64,000 bases of DNA from Flavobacteriales bacterium (GTDB lineage: Bacteria; Bacteroidota; Bacteroidia; Flavobacteriales_D; Sanyastnellaceae). Below are positions 41,142-49,946 of the stretch, one piece after another. Position 1 is the stretch's first letter. Every line of letters begins with the position of its first letter. The notes beneath the pieces are model-generated. The model worked only from the letters and a program-made list of their open reading frames with translations. It was not told the origin of the DNA and did not search any database. The DNA lies in NCBI GenBank assembly GCA_027491215.1, contig JAIXWP010000052.1, forward strand, positions 1-64,000, read 5' to 3'. Both the position numbers and the translations under genes were made by a program.

Positions 41142-43713
41142 CAAGTCGCTTGGTAACCTTTTGATTACCGAGCTCTATCTCTAAGAAGTAAACACCAGCA
41201 GATAATTGACTCACATCTATTTTTTCAAACTGCTTTGATTGGTTAGAGAAAATAGTTTGTCCTTGTGAAGACTTAATAGTCCAGGCATATTCTTGATTTT
41301 TATTTTCAAAACCGAATGAAAGTTCGGTTGTCATCGGATTGGGGTAGATGCTCAAAGAATTATTCAATAATTCTTCTATACCCACAATGATATTGAAGAC
41401 TTCGGTCTGAATTGTACAGCCGTTGTCATCTGTAATGGTCACCGAATGTTCCTCATTAAAAGGAAGAATAACGAGGCCTGTATTCGCTCCAGTTGTCCAT
41501 TGATAATTGTACGGAGCAGTGCCGCCATTGCCCGATACTTCTACTGTTCCGGCTTGCGCACCTGATTCAATCAGCTGCAAGACTTCATAAGTGAGGGCAG
41601 TTGGCTCTGTAATGGTGAATTGCTCTGTGGTTTGGCAAAGTGATTCATCAATTGCAGTGATGCTATAAGTTCCAGCAGCTAACATACCTCCATTGAAAGG
41701 CATTTCATTCATCGATAGCGTGATATTACCAGTTCCGCCATTTGCATTCAATGTTACTTCTGTTTCGCCACCATTGCATAAGATAGAATTGAAAGCAAAA
41801 TTGATATCTACAGGTGTTGGTTCAGTCACTGTTGCAACGTGCGTGATAGTGCATCCTGCCTCATCAGAAATGGTGGCAGTATAAATTCCCGCGCATAGAT
41901 CAGTTAATACTTCTCCAGTAGTTCCATTATCCCAAGTAATTGTAATTGGAGTAGTTGCATCTATCGAAAATCCTTCGATCGTGCCATTACAATCACCAGC
42001 GCATGCAGTAGTTGTCACTATTGATTCAAAGGTGAATCCATCGAGCGCTTCAATATTTGCGATAGTTGTTGCCTCGCAATTATTTGCATCAAGGAACACA
42101 TAGGTCACTTGCCCAGGATTACTTACTGAAGCTGGAGATAAGTCAGATATATACGGTTGTGTTCCACCGGTAGCTTGGAATACAACCGTGCTATTTCCAC
42201 CGGTACATGAAATTGGTTCAGCACTCGAAGTGACTAGAAATGGTTCGGGTTGTGTAATACCGAATGAATATTCGGTTTCACAACCATTGTTATCCGATAC
42301 CACAAAAATGTAATCTCCAGCTGGGAGTGACGATGGAATGTTAGCATTATAAGGTTCAGTTCCTCCCGTTATCTCAGCAATGATATTTGCAGTTCCACCG
42401 AAGCATGACACTTCAGAAGTATTTAAATTAACCGTAATCGGTGTTGGTTCAATAACACTAAATTCAAATGAGCGAGAATAATCTTGGCTATCGGTAATAG
42501 TAACGGTGTATGTACCTCCTGAAAGATTGATTCTATTATCAGCTAGCACACCATCATTCCACTCGAAAGTGTAAGGGGGAGTTCCTCCGAATGTATTTAT
42601 GAAAATACTTCCATTCTGTTCTCCAGCGCATGTAAGATTAGTGACCGATTGCGTGATAGTAATGTCATCGGGCTCGGTGATTACAACTGTTTGAGATTGA
42701 GCACAACCTTCCGAATCAATTACATCGATGAGATAACTTCCGGGTCCTAGGTTTTCATAGGTGTACGAACCTGGCCCTACGTTTACAAATGCTCCGTTAA
42801 TTCCAAACTGATAAAAACCAGATCCTCCGCCAACAGTTACTGTGAACTCACCATTATCTGCGTTGAAGAATGTCGCGTTTGCGCTAAATGTATCAAGTGT
42901 TACCAGTGTGGGATTTGTTAATGTATAATTGAGGACAGTTGATCCACCTGCATTATCAGTAATGGTTACGCTGTAATTTCCTGCCGTAAGATTTGTTCGA
43001 TCTTCAGCAGTATTGCCATCATTCCAAAGAAACGTGTACGGGGATGAACCTCCGCTCACTTCAATATTTATAGCTCCGTCAGTTCCGTTATTGCAGCTTG
43101 GATTTGTACTAAACCCACTTGCGGTCAGTGCAACAGCTTCTGTCAGAGTGAGGTTGCTAAACCCTCCATTATCACCTCCGGTTGAGCCAGTTCCATTTAC
43201 AGCATTTCCGGAAGAATAGAATCTTACACTACCTGTTCCAGCAGCCGGTGCGGTCCAGCGCATATTGAATATATTATTGGTGCCAACACCATTGTGTTCA
43301 GTGTATGTTCTTCCTGCGAATGTGCCCGTTGTCACCAGTTTTTGCTTCACGTTCGTTGCAAGGTTAGAATAGCCTGCAAGTGGAGTGTTATTCGCCAAAG
43401 TCAAACATGTCAACTGAAAGCCATAGCCACCAGGAGTACCGGCATTTTTATTTACAGTAACTCGAAGGTCGTATTGTTGTCCAGGAACGTATGAGGTTAC
43501 TGGATTGGTTGTTCCTAAGGTGAATACTTGAATGCTGATAGTTACAGGGCCATAGGCACCGCCTGAGTGACAATTGCCGCAGGTTTGAGTTTCTAGCGGT
43601 GCACCAGTATTGCCAGAATTTGCAGCAGTAGCGCGGCCATTAGATGAAGATGTGAGAAAAACATAGCCAATGAAGGCCAGACATAGAAGGGATATGAGAG
43701 TAGATCTTTTCAT
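41131..43713 (-). CDS. T9SS type A secreted protein with SprB repeats and N-terminal CXXCH motif
   Basis: The 860-residue secreted protein starts at the ATG at 43713 (upstream frame begins with TTG). After the signal, a choice-of-anchor V-type domain carries GAPLETQTCGNCHSGGAYG, in which CGNCH is a CXXCH haem-binding motif. The central part has about eight SprB-like repeats (C-x-G/A-G-x2-G-x-I then G-G-T-P-P-Y-T, W-N-D-G, L-x-A-G-x-Y-x-V-T-I-T-D). The last ~75 residues, with YPNPMTTELSF and LSAGVYFLEI, are a type A T9SS sorting domain. It should be an outer-surface adhesin or filament protein. Two copies of the 18-bp palindrome lie inside it. Confidence 0.92.
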   Translation of the reverse strand: MKRSTLISLLCLAFIGYVFLTSSSNGRATAANSGNTGAPLETQTCGNCHSGGAYGPVTISIQVFTLGTTNPVTSYVPGQQYDLRVTVNKNAGTPGGYGFQLTCLTLANNTPLAGYSNLATNVKQKLVTTGTFAGRTYTEHNGVGTNNIFNMRWTAPAAGTGSVRFYSSGNAVNGTGSTGGDNGGFSNLTLTEAVALTASGFSTNPSCNNGTDGAINIEVSGGSSPYTFLWNDGNTAEDRTNLTAGNYSVTITDNAGGSTVLNYTLTNPTLVTLDTFSANATFFNADNGEFTVTVGGGSGFYQFGINGAFVNVGPGSYTYENLGPGSYLIDVIDSEGCAQSQTVVITEPDDITITQSVTNLTCAGEQNGSIFINTFGGTPPYTFEWNDGVLADNRINLSGGTYTVTITDSQDYSRSFEFSVIEPTPITVNLNTSEVSCFGGTANIIAEITGGTEPYNANIPSSLPAGDYIFVVSDNNGCETEYSFGITQPEPFLVTSSAEPISCTGGNSTVVFQATGGTQPYISDLSPASVSNPGQVTYVFLDANNCEATTIANIEALDGFTFESIVTTTACAGDCNGTIEGFSIDATTPITITWDNGTTGEVLTDLCAGIYTATISDEAGCTITHVATVTEPTPVDINFAFNSILCNGGETEVTLNANGGTGNITLSMNEMPFNGGMLAAGTYSITAIDESLCQTTEQFTITEPTALTYEVLQLIESGAQAGTVEVSGNGGTAPYNYQWTTGANTGLVILPFNEEHSVTITDDNGCTIQTEVFNIIVGIEELLNNSLSIYPNPMTTELSFGFENKNQEYAWTIKSSQGQTIFSNQSKQFEKIDVSQLSAGVYFLEIELGNQKVTKRLVKQ
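41311..41328 (+). repeat. Dispersed 18-bp palindrome, copy 3
   Basis: ACCGAATGAAAGTTCGGT, inside the sorting-domain region of the minus-strand T9SS gene, where the codons read TELSFG. Confidence 0.75.
42259..42276 (+). repeat. Dispersed 18-bp palindrome, copy 4
   Basis: ACCGAATGAATATTCGGT, in the same minus-strand gene within a SprB-type repeat, codons TEYSFG. It is 931 bp from copy 3 and in the same orientation. Confidence 0.75.
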
Positions 43714-43775
43714 TTGGTTATTGGTTATCGAATTGAAAGACAACCGAAACGGTCGAAAAGTTGTGTCGGAATAAT

Positions 43776-45188
43776 TTATTTTCCTGAACCTCTTATCACA
43801 ATGATAATGGTATAGGCTAATATCTTAAAGTCCATTGACAAAGACATGTTTTCGATATAGAGAATATCGAACTTCAGACGCTGCACCATTTGATCTACAT
43901 TTTCGGCATACCCGTACTTTACTTGACCCCAAGAAGTAATGCCTGGTCTCACGCGATGCAAGTGACGATAGTGCGGTGCTTTCTCCATTATTTTGTCAAT
44001 GTAATATTGACGTTCTGGGCGTGGGCCAACGAGCGACATATCTCCAATTAGGACATTCCAAAACTGAGGTAACTCATCGATGCGTGTTTTACGCATTGCA
44101 CGTCCGATAGGGGTTACACGGTTGTCGGTAGTGGAGCTCAGTTGAGGTCCTGACTCTTCAGCATTTTGAACCATCGTTCTAAACTTGAAGATTCGGAAAG
44201 GTTTGCCATGTTTTCCAATTCTTTCTTGAGAAAAAATAATTGGTCCTTTGGATGTACTTTTTATAATGACAGCAAGCACTAAAAATGCTGGAAAAAGCAC
44301 GATGAGAGCGAATGTAGAAGCAAGTACATCAATCATACGCTTTACGCTGAATTGCCAAGCGGGCATGATTTCTTTATTGATTCGAATCAATGGAACACCA
44401 TAAATACTGCTCGTTTGAACCGAACCACTTACGATATCGTACATGTCTGGGATTACATTGATGTTTACATCTAGATCCTCAAGTAGAGAGATAATGTGCT
44501 CTAGGTCTTTGTGATCAGAACTTTCAACAGCAATGATTACTTCTTCAATTTGCATTTCCGTGATCAATCGTTGTAGATCAGGGTATTTTCCAAGAAACGG
44601 GATGTGCTGAGAAAGAAGATTATCATTGCCATTCACTCGAACGAATCCCACGAATTTGAATCCAGGGGATTTTTTCATTGCTGCAATTTCATTGTACAAC
44701 GAAAGTGCTTGTGAATTACCTCCCACCATGATGGTGTTGAAGCCAATTTTTCCTTGTTGAATAAGATGAACGGTGCGAGATGTCAGAATTAGTCTTCCGA
44801 TAAAAGTCACAGTGAAATGGCATGCAAAGAGCATCCATAAACTTTTATAATATCGGCTGTAGTGGCCGAGTTCGTCATCAAGAAGTAAAGTGAAAAAAAT
44901 GATAAGCGCACCAAAAAAAGCAGCTACGAATACTTGGGTCAGTTCTCTGATTCTATAGCGTCTGAAGATCTGTGCATAGTGCCCAGAAAGAGCATATAGT
45001 AATACCCAGAATACAGGAACCACAGCTAGACCTAGGTAGTAGTTATTGTCAAAGTTAACTTCTACATCGTAACCGTAGTATTCTGTTTCTAAAACGCGCT
45101 TTCGATAAATAAAAAGGAGTGTCCACGCCAAGCCCGCCGACATCAAATCGGAAAGGATGTATTTTAAGATTTGGCGAGTAGCATTCAT
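43776..45188 (-). CDS. Undecaprenyl-phosphate sugar phosphotransferase (polyprenyl glycosylphosphotransferase)
   Basis: The 470-residue membrane enzyme transfers a sugar-1-phosphate to undecaprenyl phosphate and starts a surface glycan. It has four or five N-terminal helices, a Rossmann-like CoA-binding middle domain (GKIGFNTIMVGGNSQALSLY), another helix near residue 290 and the C-terminal bacterial sugar transferase domain. There, SQERIGKHGKPFRIFKFRTM, TRIDELPQFWNVLIGDMSLV and GPRPE are diagnostic. The ATG at 45188 is preferred; the longer frame starts with TTG. It belongs to the WcaJ/WbaP family, but the sugar is not predictable. It follows a lipoprotein gene by 22 nt. Confidence 0.93.
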   Translation of the reverse strand: MNATRQILKYILSDLMSAGLAWTLLFIYRKRVLETEYYGYDVEVNFDNNYYLGLAVVPVFWVLLYALSGHYAQIFRRYRIRELTQVFVAAFFGALIIFFTLLLDDELGHYSRYYKSLWMLFACHFTVTFIGRLILTSRTVHLIQQGKIGFNTIMVGGNSQALSLYNEIAAMKKSPGFKFVGFVRVNGNDNLLSQHIPFLGKYPDLQRLITEMQIEEVIIAVESSDHKDLEHIISLLEDLDVNINVIPDMYDIVSGSVQTSSIYGVPLIRINKEIMPAWQFSVKRMIDVLASTFALIVLFPAFLVLAVIIKSTSKGPIIFSQERIGKHGKPFRIFKFRTMVQNAEESGPQLSSTTDNRVTPIGRAMRKTRIDELPQFWNVLIGDMSLVGPRPERQYYIDKIMEKAPHYRHLHRVRPGITSWGQVKYGYAENVDQMVQRLKFDILYIENMSLSMDFKILAYTIIIVIRGSGK

Positions 45189-45210
45189 AGAGGCAGGCAA
45201 CGGCAGGAGA

Positions 45211-46074
45211 TTAGAACTGTACCAGTTTTAAGTTATCCAGGTATAGTTCAATTTCTTTTCCGGATTCATCAGGTATGGCTTCAAAGTAGATTTCGAAGTA
45301 TTGAGCATCTACCCGCTCTTTCACGATGAGGCCGAGATCGATGTATATTTTATTCCAAACAGGGTTTTGTAAACCTTCGGTAGTCGGATTGATTATAACC
45401 GCAAGGTTTTTAATATCTGAATTATTCTCTCTAGAAATCAAGCCGATGTTGAAGATATTGTTACAGCTATAATTGAATTCAAGGAAAATAGTGTTTCCGC
45501 TTTGAAGTGCAAGATTTTGATCTTCTTTAAATGCAAGGTTCGTAGAACCTGCGAGGAGTCTGTAATATCCGCAACGCTCGCCTTCAAATACATCATCTGT
45601 ATTTGCAATCATTGAAAGCTCTCCTTCATTGCTATTCAATGGAATCATTGAAGGCGTATTTCCGTCATAATCTTTTTGAACGATACTTAGGTCTTCGAAA
45701 TAACCGAACGTTGGGCGAATGGTGTCTACACTATTAGGTGTAAGATTAAGATTGATTTCATGTCCATAAAAGAAGGGATACTTGATTCTCATTAAGCTGA
45801 GGCCATTGTTTTTTATGCCTCCAAAAAATGAAAGGTTAGTGTTTCCTTTGTTAAGAACTGGAATTTTTGCAGGCAAGTCATATACGCCCACGATTTGATC
45901 ATCAGCGTATGCCCAAATCTCTGAAATTTTATGGTTGTTTGTGCCTTGACCAGGCTGATTGTCGATTTCAAACTCATCAATATAGATGAATGAGACATCA
46001 GGTTCATCGGGGTTGATGACTTCGCAAGAAGTGAATAGAAAAATGAGTGCGAATACCTGAAAGATCTCTCTCAT
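45211..46074 (-). CDS. Lipoprotein of unknown function in the glycan block
   Basis: The 287-residue lipoprotein has a signal ending FTS-C17, followed by EVINPDEPD, so the +2 residue is acidic. It is beta-rich, and the C-terminal part (about 150-287) has the look of a jelly-roll or concanavalin-like fold (IFLEFNYSC, WNKIYIDLGLIV, EIELYLDNLKLVQF). I recognise no named family, although proteins of this layout are common in Bacteroidota next to surface glycan genes. It lies between the Gfo/Idh gene and the sugar transferase. Confidence 0.82.
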   Translation of the reverse strand: MREIFQVFALIFLFTSCEVINPDEPDVSFIYIDEFEIDNQPGQGTNNHKISEIWAYADDQIVGVYDLPAKIPVLNKGNTNLSFFGGIKNNGLSLMRIKYPFFYGHEINLNLTPNSVDTIRPTFGYFEDLSIVQKDYDGNTPSMIPLNSNEGELSMIANTDDVFEGERCGYYRLLAGSTNLAFKEDQNLALQSGNTIFLEFNYSCNNIFNIGLISRENNSDIKNLAVIINPTTEGLQNPVWNKIYIDLGLIVKERVDAQYFEIYFEAIPDESGKEIELYLDNLKLVQF

Positions 46075-46204
46075 AAAGTAGCTTGGTTGGAAAAGGTCGC
46101 GAAATTAGGCTTTTTAGCCTGAAATCGTGGGACGTACAACGGAAAATCGTTGAGATATTGTATAGCTACTCGAAGAAATCTGCAAGCGTCTAGTATCCAA
46201 AGTG

Positions 46205-47200
46205 TTAGTCTTCGGATTGGAGAATGACCGATTGCCTCATTTTTTCTAAAATAATTAAAGCGACTTCTAATGCCTTTGATCCCTGTTCGAGTGATACTTC
46301 CGTAGGTCTATCGTTGATGATGCTCTCAGCAAATGATTGTAGCTCATCTCGAATCGCATTGCTTTCTTCAATCACAGGTTTTTCAAAGAGAATTTCCTTC
46401 TTGCCTTTATCGCCCAAGTCTATAGTTAATGAGAAGGGGTCAGGTTCGCCTTCTACTTCTTTCATGCGAACGATTTCAGCTGATTTTTGAAGAAAATCTA
46501 CTGATATATAGGCATCACGTTGAAAGAATCGAGACTTTCTCATTGCCTTTAAAGAAATACGCGATGCTGTTAGGTTGGCCACACAACCATTGTCGAGCTC
46601 AAGACGAGCATTGGCAATATCAGGTGTATCACTGAGAACAGCTACCCCAGCGGCGGATACTTTTCTGACATTCGCATTGGTCACAGCCAATACAATGTCT
46701 ATATCGTGGATCATGAGATCTAATACAACTGAAACATCTGTTCCTCTGGGGTTGAATTGCGCTAGTCGGTGTGTTTCGATAAATTTTGGTGCATGAAGAT
46801 GAGGTCGGGCCGCAATAAAGGCGGGGTTGAATCTTTCAACGTGACCTACTTGAGCTTTTATGCCAGCTTCTTTCGCTAATTTAATAAGCGCCTTTGCTTC
46901 TTCAAGCGTCGTTGTTACAGGCTTTTCAATGAAAATATGCTTGAATCGCTTGATAGCTGCTGAAGCGCAATCATAGTGATAGAGGGTAGGAGTTACGATG
47001 TCTACTACATCTACAGAGTCGATAAGTGAATCAACGCTGTGAAATGGCATGAGCTCAAATTGAGCTGCTGCTTCCTTCGCTTTCTTGATGTCTGGATCGA
47101 AAAAGCCGACTAATTCAAAGTGTTCGCTTAATTCACGTATACACTTCATATGAATCTTTCCTAGATGTCCTGCGCCAAGTACGCCTATTTTCAATTTCAT
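46205..47200 (-). CDS. Gfo/Idh/MocA family oxidoreductase
   Basis: The 331-residue NAD(P)-dependent enzyme has the Rossmann motif GVLGAGHLGKIH (about 6-17), the EKPVTTTLEEA segment with the conserved Lys (about residue 97) and the HVERFNPAF segment. Members oxidise or reduce nucleotide sugars or inositol-type substrates. Being upstream of a lipoprotein and an initiating sugar transferase, a nucleotide-sugar role is plausible but not proven. The ATG at 47200 is the family-like start; the frame extends to 47254. Confidence 0.9.
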   Translation of the reverse strand: MKLKIGVLGAGHLGKIHMKCIRELSEHFELVGFFDPDIKKAKEAAAQFELMPFHSVDSLIDSVDVVDIVTPTLYHYDCASAAIKRFKHIFIEKPVTTTLEEAKALIKLAKEAGIKAQVGHVERFNPAFIAARPHLHAPKFIETHRLAQFNPRGTDVSVVLDLMIHDIDIVLAVTNANVRKVSAAGVAVLSDTPDIANARLELDNGCVANLTASRISLKAMRKSRFFQRDAYISVDFLQKSAEIVRMKEVEGEPDPFSLTIDLGDKGKKEILFEKPVIEESNAIRDELQSFAESIINDRPTEVSLEQGSKALEVALIILEKMRQSVILQSED

Positions 47201-47301
47201 GCTCTCTAAACTTCTTGGATACAAATGTTCAAAGAAGGATTGTTTACATCGCATGGTTAATTTTTACTTTTCAACAGAGCATAGCGAATGAAAGTCTGGA
47301 T

Positions 47302-47309
47302 TAGTTTTG
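47302..47309 (+). promoter_or_regulatory. -7 promoter box of pcm
   Basis: TAGTTTTG is an exact TAnnTTTG match, with 10 nt before the ATG at 47320. Confidence 0.5.
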
Positions 47310-47319
47310 AACACACATT

Positions 47320-47970
47320 ATGGAAGATAGCTATAGACACAAAGGATTGAGAAAGAAGCTAATTGCTGAATTAGCTGAAAAGGGGATAACCGACAAAAAT
47401 GTGCTGGAGGCTATGGGGCGTGTGCCACGACATTTTTTTCTTTCGAGTGCTTTTCTAGAATTTGCATATGAAAATAAGGCCTTCCAAATTGGAGCCGGCC
47501 AAACCATCTCTGCACCTTATACAGTTGCGATTCAAAGCCAGCTATTGCAAGTAGAAAAGGGTATGAAGGTCTTGGAAATTGGCACTGGCAGTGGTTATCA
47601 AACAGCAGTGCTCTGCGAATTGGGAGCAAAGGTCTATAGTATTGAACGACAAAAGTTGTTGCATGATAATGCAAAAAAGGTCCTGGATAAAATGGGCTTC
47701 CGCCCGCATCTTGTATATGGTGACGGATACAAAGGTCTGCCGTCGTTTGCTCCTTTTGATAGAGTGATCATTACCTGCGCTGTTCCCGTCATTCCTGATG
47801 AATTGCTCATACAAATGAAGTCAGATGGAAAGCTCATCATGCCATTCGGTGAAGGTGAGGTTCAAGAAATGATGGTGGTGCAAGAGTCGTCTACTGGGGA
47901 ATTTGTTTCAGAAATTCATGGCAAATTTTCATTCGTACCGATGCTCGAAAAGCGCAATTCGAATCACTAA
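47320..47970 (+). CDS. pcm: Protein-L-isoaspartate O-methyltransferase
   Basis: Pcm methylates L-isoaspartyl residues of damaged proteins so that they return to aspartate. The 216-residue length is normal. Visible motifs are MGRVPRHFFLSSAF, GAGQTISAPYTVA and the SAM-binding VLEIGTGSGYQTAVL (about 85-99), followed by VYSIER. It stands between divergent Gfo/Idh and the OmpA-family gene. Confidence 0.95.
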   Translation: MEDSYRHKGLRKKLIAELAEKGITDKNVLEAMGRVPRHFFLSSAFLEFAYENKAFQIGAGQTISAPYTVAIQSQLLQVEKGMKVLEIGTGSGYQTAVLCELGAKVYSIERQKLLHDNAKKVLDKMGFRPHLVYGDGYKGLPSFAPFDRVIITCAVPVIPDELLIQMKSDGKLIMPFGEGEVQEMMVVQESSTGEFVSEIHGKFSFVPMLEKRNSNH

Positions 47971-48044
47971 AGCCTGTTTGTAATACGTTCATAAATCCGC
48001 TCTCAGGGAGGGTTTGCCGCGCTGTTTCTTGTAATGAACTAAGT

Positions 48045-48052
48045 TATTTTTG
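48045..48052 (+). promoter_or_regulatory. -7 promoter box of the OmpA-family gene
   Basis: TATTTTTG fits TAnnTTTG exactly, 8 nt before the ATG at 48061. Confidence 0.55.
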
Positions 48053-48060
48053 ACTAGTTC

Positions 48061-49326
48061 ATGAAACACCTAACTTTCATCATGATAAGCCTCCTCTGGA
48101 GTGGGCTTGCTGCGCGCGCGCAACAGGATGAAAGTAAGACTGCGACCGTCCATTACTATTCTCAAGCTTCCGAAAATGATAGAGCAAAACTCGCTGCAGT
48201 TCTTTCGGGCTCGCTGTCATTTTATGTAGATCAGTCCACGACTCTCAATGATGATGTGTTGGTATGGAAGAAGAAGTCTTCTGAGATTCTAAAGGATCTC
48301 AATAGTATCGTAAAGTCTGGTATTAAGTATTATCAATTTAAAGAATTGAATGCATTCAAATCTTTTAGTGATGATGTAAAAATGCAGATTGATAGAATGA
48401 GCGATCTCAGTTTTTCTCAATCGGCGGAATTTGATAGAAATTGGTCTGAGGCTGAGTTGGTGAAGCGCCGTTATGTTTTTTTTCAGAGAGAAGTTAATCA
48501 GCTGAAATTGCTGATGGACGCTGAGATTGGAAATTTCTCCAATCACAACTTATTAGTCTTTGCTGGATCCGATCAAGTGGAAATGAATTCACGATATATT
48601 GATAGTTTACTAGCATCTACCAACTATCAATCTGATGCGATGCTGGGTATGAAACCTTCGGAATGGAGCGAGGCTACAAAGGATCTATTGAATATTCAAG
48701 ATGAGTCATTTTTGGGCGAAAAAAAATCTTATGAAGGACTTTCTGAATTTGAACGAGAGTTGCTAAAAATGATCGAGTCGAACAATTCGCGATTGGATAA
48801 AATGCAATCGCAAATGGATCAAATGAGAAATGATCAATTAGCTATTTTTCAAGAGCAACAAAAAGCAACCAATAATCAATTGCAAGCCCAGATTGATGAT
48901 CTAAGAGGATTGGTGGTTGAGTTGGTAAGACTGAATAATTCTCCTGAATTAGCAAGCGCAGCTGAGGGTTTGGAAAGTGGAGGAAATTTGGCATTGCCAG
49001 AAAATTTGCCCTCTAGCATCAGTATATATTTTGAAAAGAATAGTTCGGAATTGAATACATCTTCTCAGTTAATGTTGACTGAGGTTATCGATATTCTTGC
49101 GCGCAATAGCAGAATTAAAGTGCTACTAACAGGTTGTGCTGATCAGTCCGGAGATGCTGATCGTAATTTAGAATTATCAAAAAAAAGAGCGGGGACGGTT
49201 AAATCATTTTTAGCGAAAAGTGGACTGAAAGAAGATAGATTTGTCGTCAAGTATTATGGTGCTTCAAAATCGCAGGCAGAGAACGCCAGTGATCGAAAAG
49301 TATCCATTGAATTTTTATTTCAATAG
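48061..49326 (+). CDS. OmpA-family peptidoglycan-binding protein with coiled coil
   Basis: The 421-residue protein has a signal peptide (to about residue 21), a helical central region and a strong coiled coil rich in Gln, Met and Lys (about 235-300, DKMQSQMDQMRNDQ). The C-terminal OmpA domain (about 320-421) shows SISIYFEKNSSELNTSSQ and LTGCADQSGDADRNLELSKKRA, including the conserved D and R that hold diaminopimelate. It lacks a barrel, so it should be periplasmic, tethering something to the cell wall. The FAH-family gene follows after 5 nt. Confidence 0.88.
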   Translation: MKHLTFIMISLLWSGLAARAQQDESKTATVHYYSQASENDRAKLAAVLSGSLSFYVDQSTTLNDDVLVWKKKSSEILKDLNSIVKSGIKYYQFKELNAFKSFSDDVKMQIDRMSDLSFSQSAEFDRNWSEAELVKRRYVFFQREVNQLKLLMDAEIGNFSNHNLLVFAGSDQVEMNSRYIDSLLASTNYQSDAMLGMKPSEWSEATKDLLNIQDESFLGEKKSYEGLSEFERELLKMIESNNSRLDKMQSQMDQMRNDQLAIFQEQQKATNNQLQAQIDDLRGLVVELVRLNNSPELASAAEGLESGGNLALPENLPSSISIYFEKNSSELNTSSQLMLTEVIDILARNSRIKVLLTGCADQSGDADRNLELSKKRAGTVKSFLAKSGLKEDRFVVKYYGASKSQAENASDRKVSIEFLFQ

Positions 49327-49331
49327 CAGTT

Positions 49332-49946
49332 ATGAAGATTATTTGTATCGGTAGAAATTACGCTGAACATGCGAAAGAGTTGGGAAATAATGTTCCTACA
49401 GAACCTGTGTTTTTTTGCAAACCAGACTCTGCAATTCTACCGAGAAGCAATCCTTTATTTATTCCTGAGTGGACTAGTGATTTGCATTATGAAGTGGAAT
49501 TGATCATTAAGATTGATCGCTTGGGTAAGAATATTGAGGAACAATTCGCAAATCGATATTATTCAAGTATTGGATTGGGAATTGATTTTACGGCACGCGA
49601 TATTCAAGAAGAACAAAAGAAAAAAGGGCTTCCTTGGGAAAAGGCAAAAGCTTTTGATGGAAGCGCTGTTGTGGGAAAAGACTTCATAGATCTCAATGAG
49701 TTTTCTGACCGAACGAATATTCGGTTTTCTTTGAAGAAAAATGGAGAAATAGTCCAAGATGGAAGTTCGGCTGATATGATTTTTAACTTCGATAAGGTCA
49801 TCGCGCATGTATCTCAATACATGACTCTGAAGATTGGAGATTTGATTTTTACGGGTACTCCAAGCGGAGTGGGGCCAGTAAAAATTGGAGATACTTTAGA
49901 AGGTTTTCTCGGAGAGAAAAAAATGTTTCGCGTCAATATTAAGTAA
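49332..49946 (+). CDS. Fumarylacetoacetate hydrolase (FAH) family protein
   Basis: The 204-residue protein is the short bacterial FAH type (YcgM/FAHD1-like): KIICIGRNYAEHAKELG at the start, then LHYEVELIIKI with two metal-binding Glu, GIDFTARDIQ with a metal-binding Asp and DLIFTGTPSGVGPV near the C-terminus. Members act as acylpyruvate hydrolase or oxaloacetate tautomerase/decarboxylase; the sequence does not settle which. Its end overlaps the convergent DAHP synthase gene by 8 nt. One palindrome copy lies inside. Confidence 0.93.
   Translation: MKIICIGRNYAEHAKELGNNVPTEPVFFCKPDSAILPRSNPLFIPEWTSDLHYEVELIIKIDRLGKNIEEQFANRYYSSIGLGIDFTARDIQEEQKKKGLPWEKAKAFDGSAVVGKDFIDLNEFSDRTNIRFSLKKNGEIVQDGSSADMIFNFDKVIAHVSQYMTLKIGDLIFTGTPSGVGPVKIGDTLEGFLGEKKMFRVNIK
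49708..49725 (+). repeat. Dispersed 18-bp palindrome, copy 5
   Basis: ACCGAACGAATATTCGGT, inside the FAH-family gene, codons DRTNIRF. Same orientation as the other consensus copies. Confidence 0.75.
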
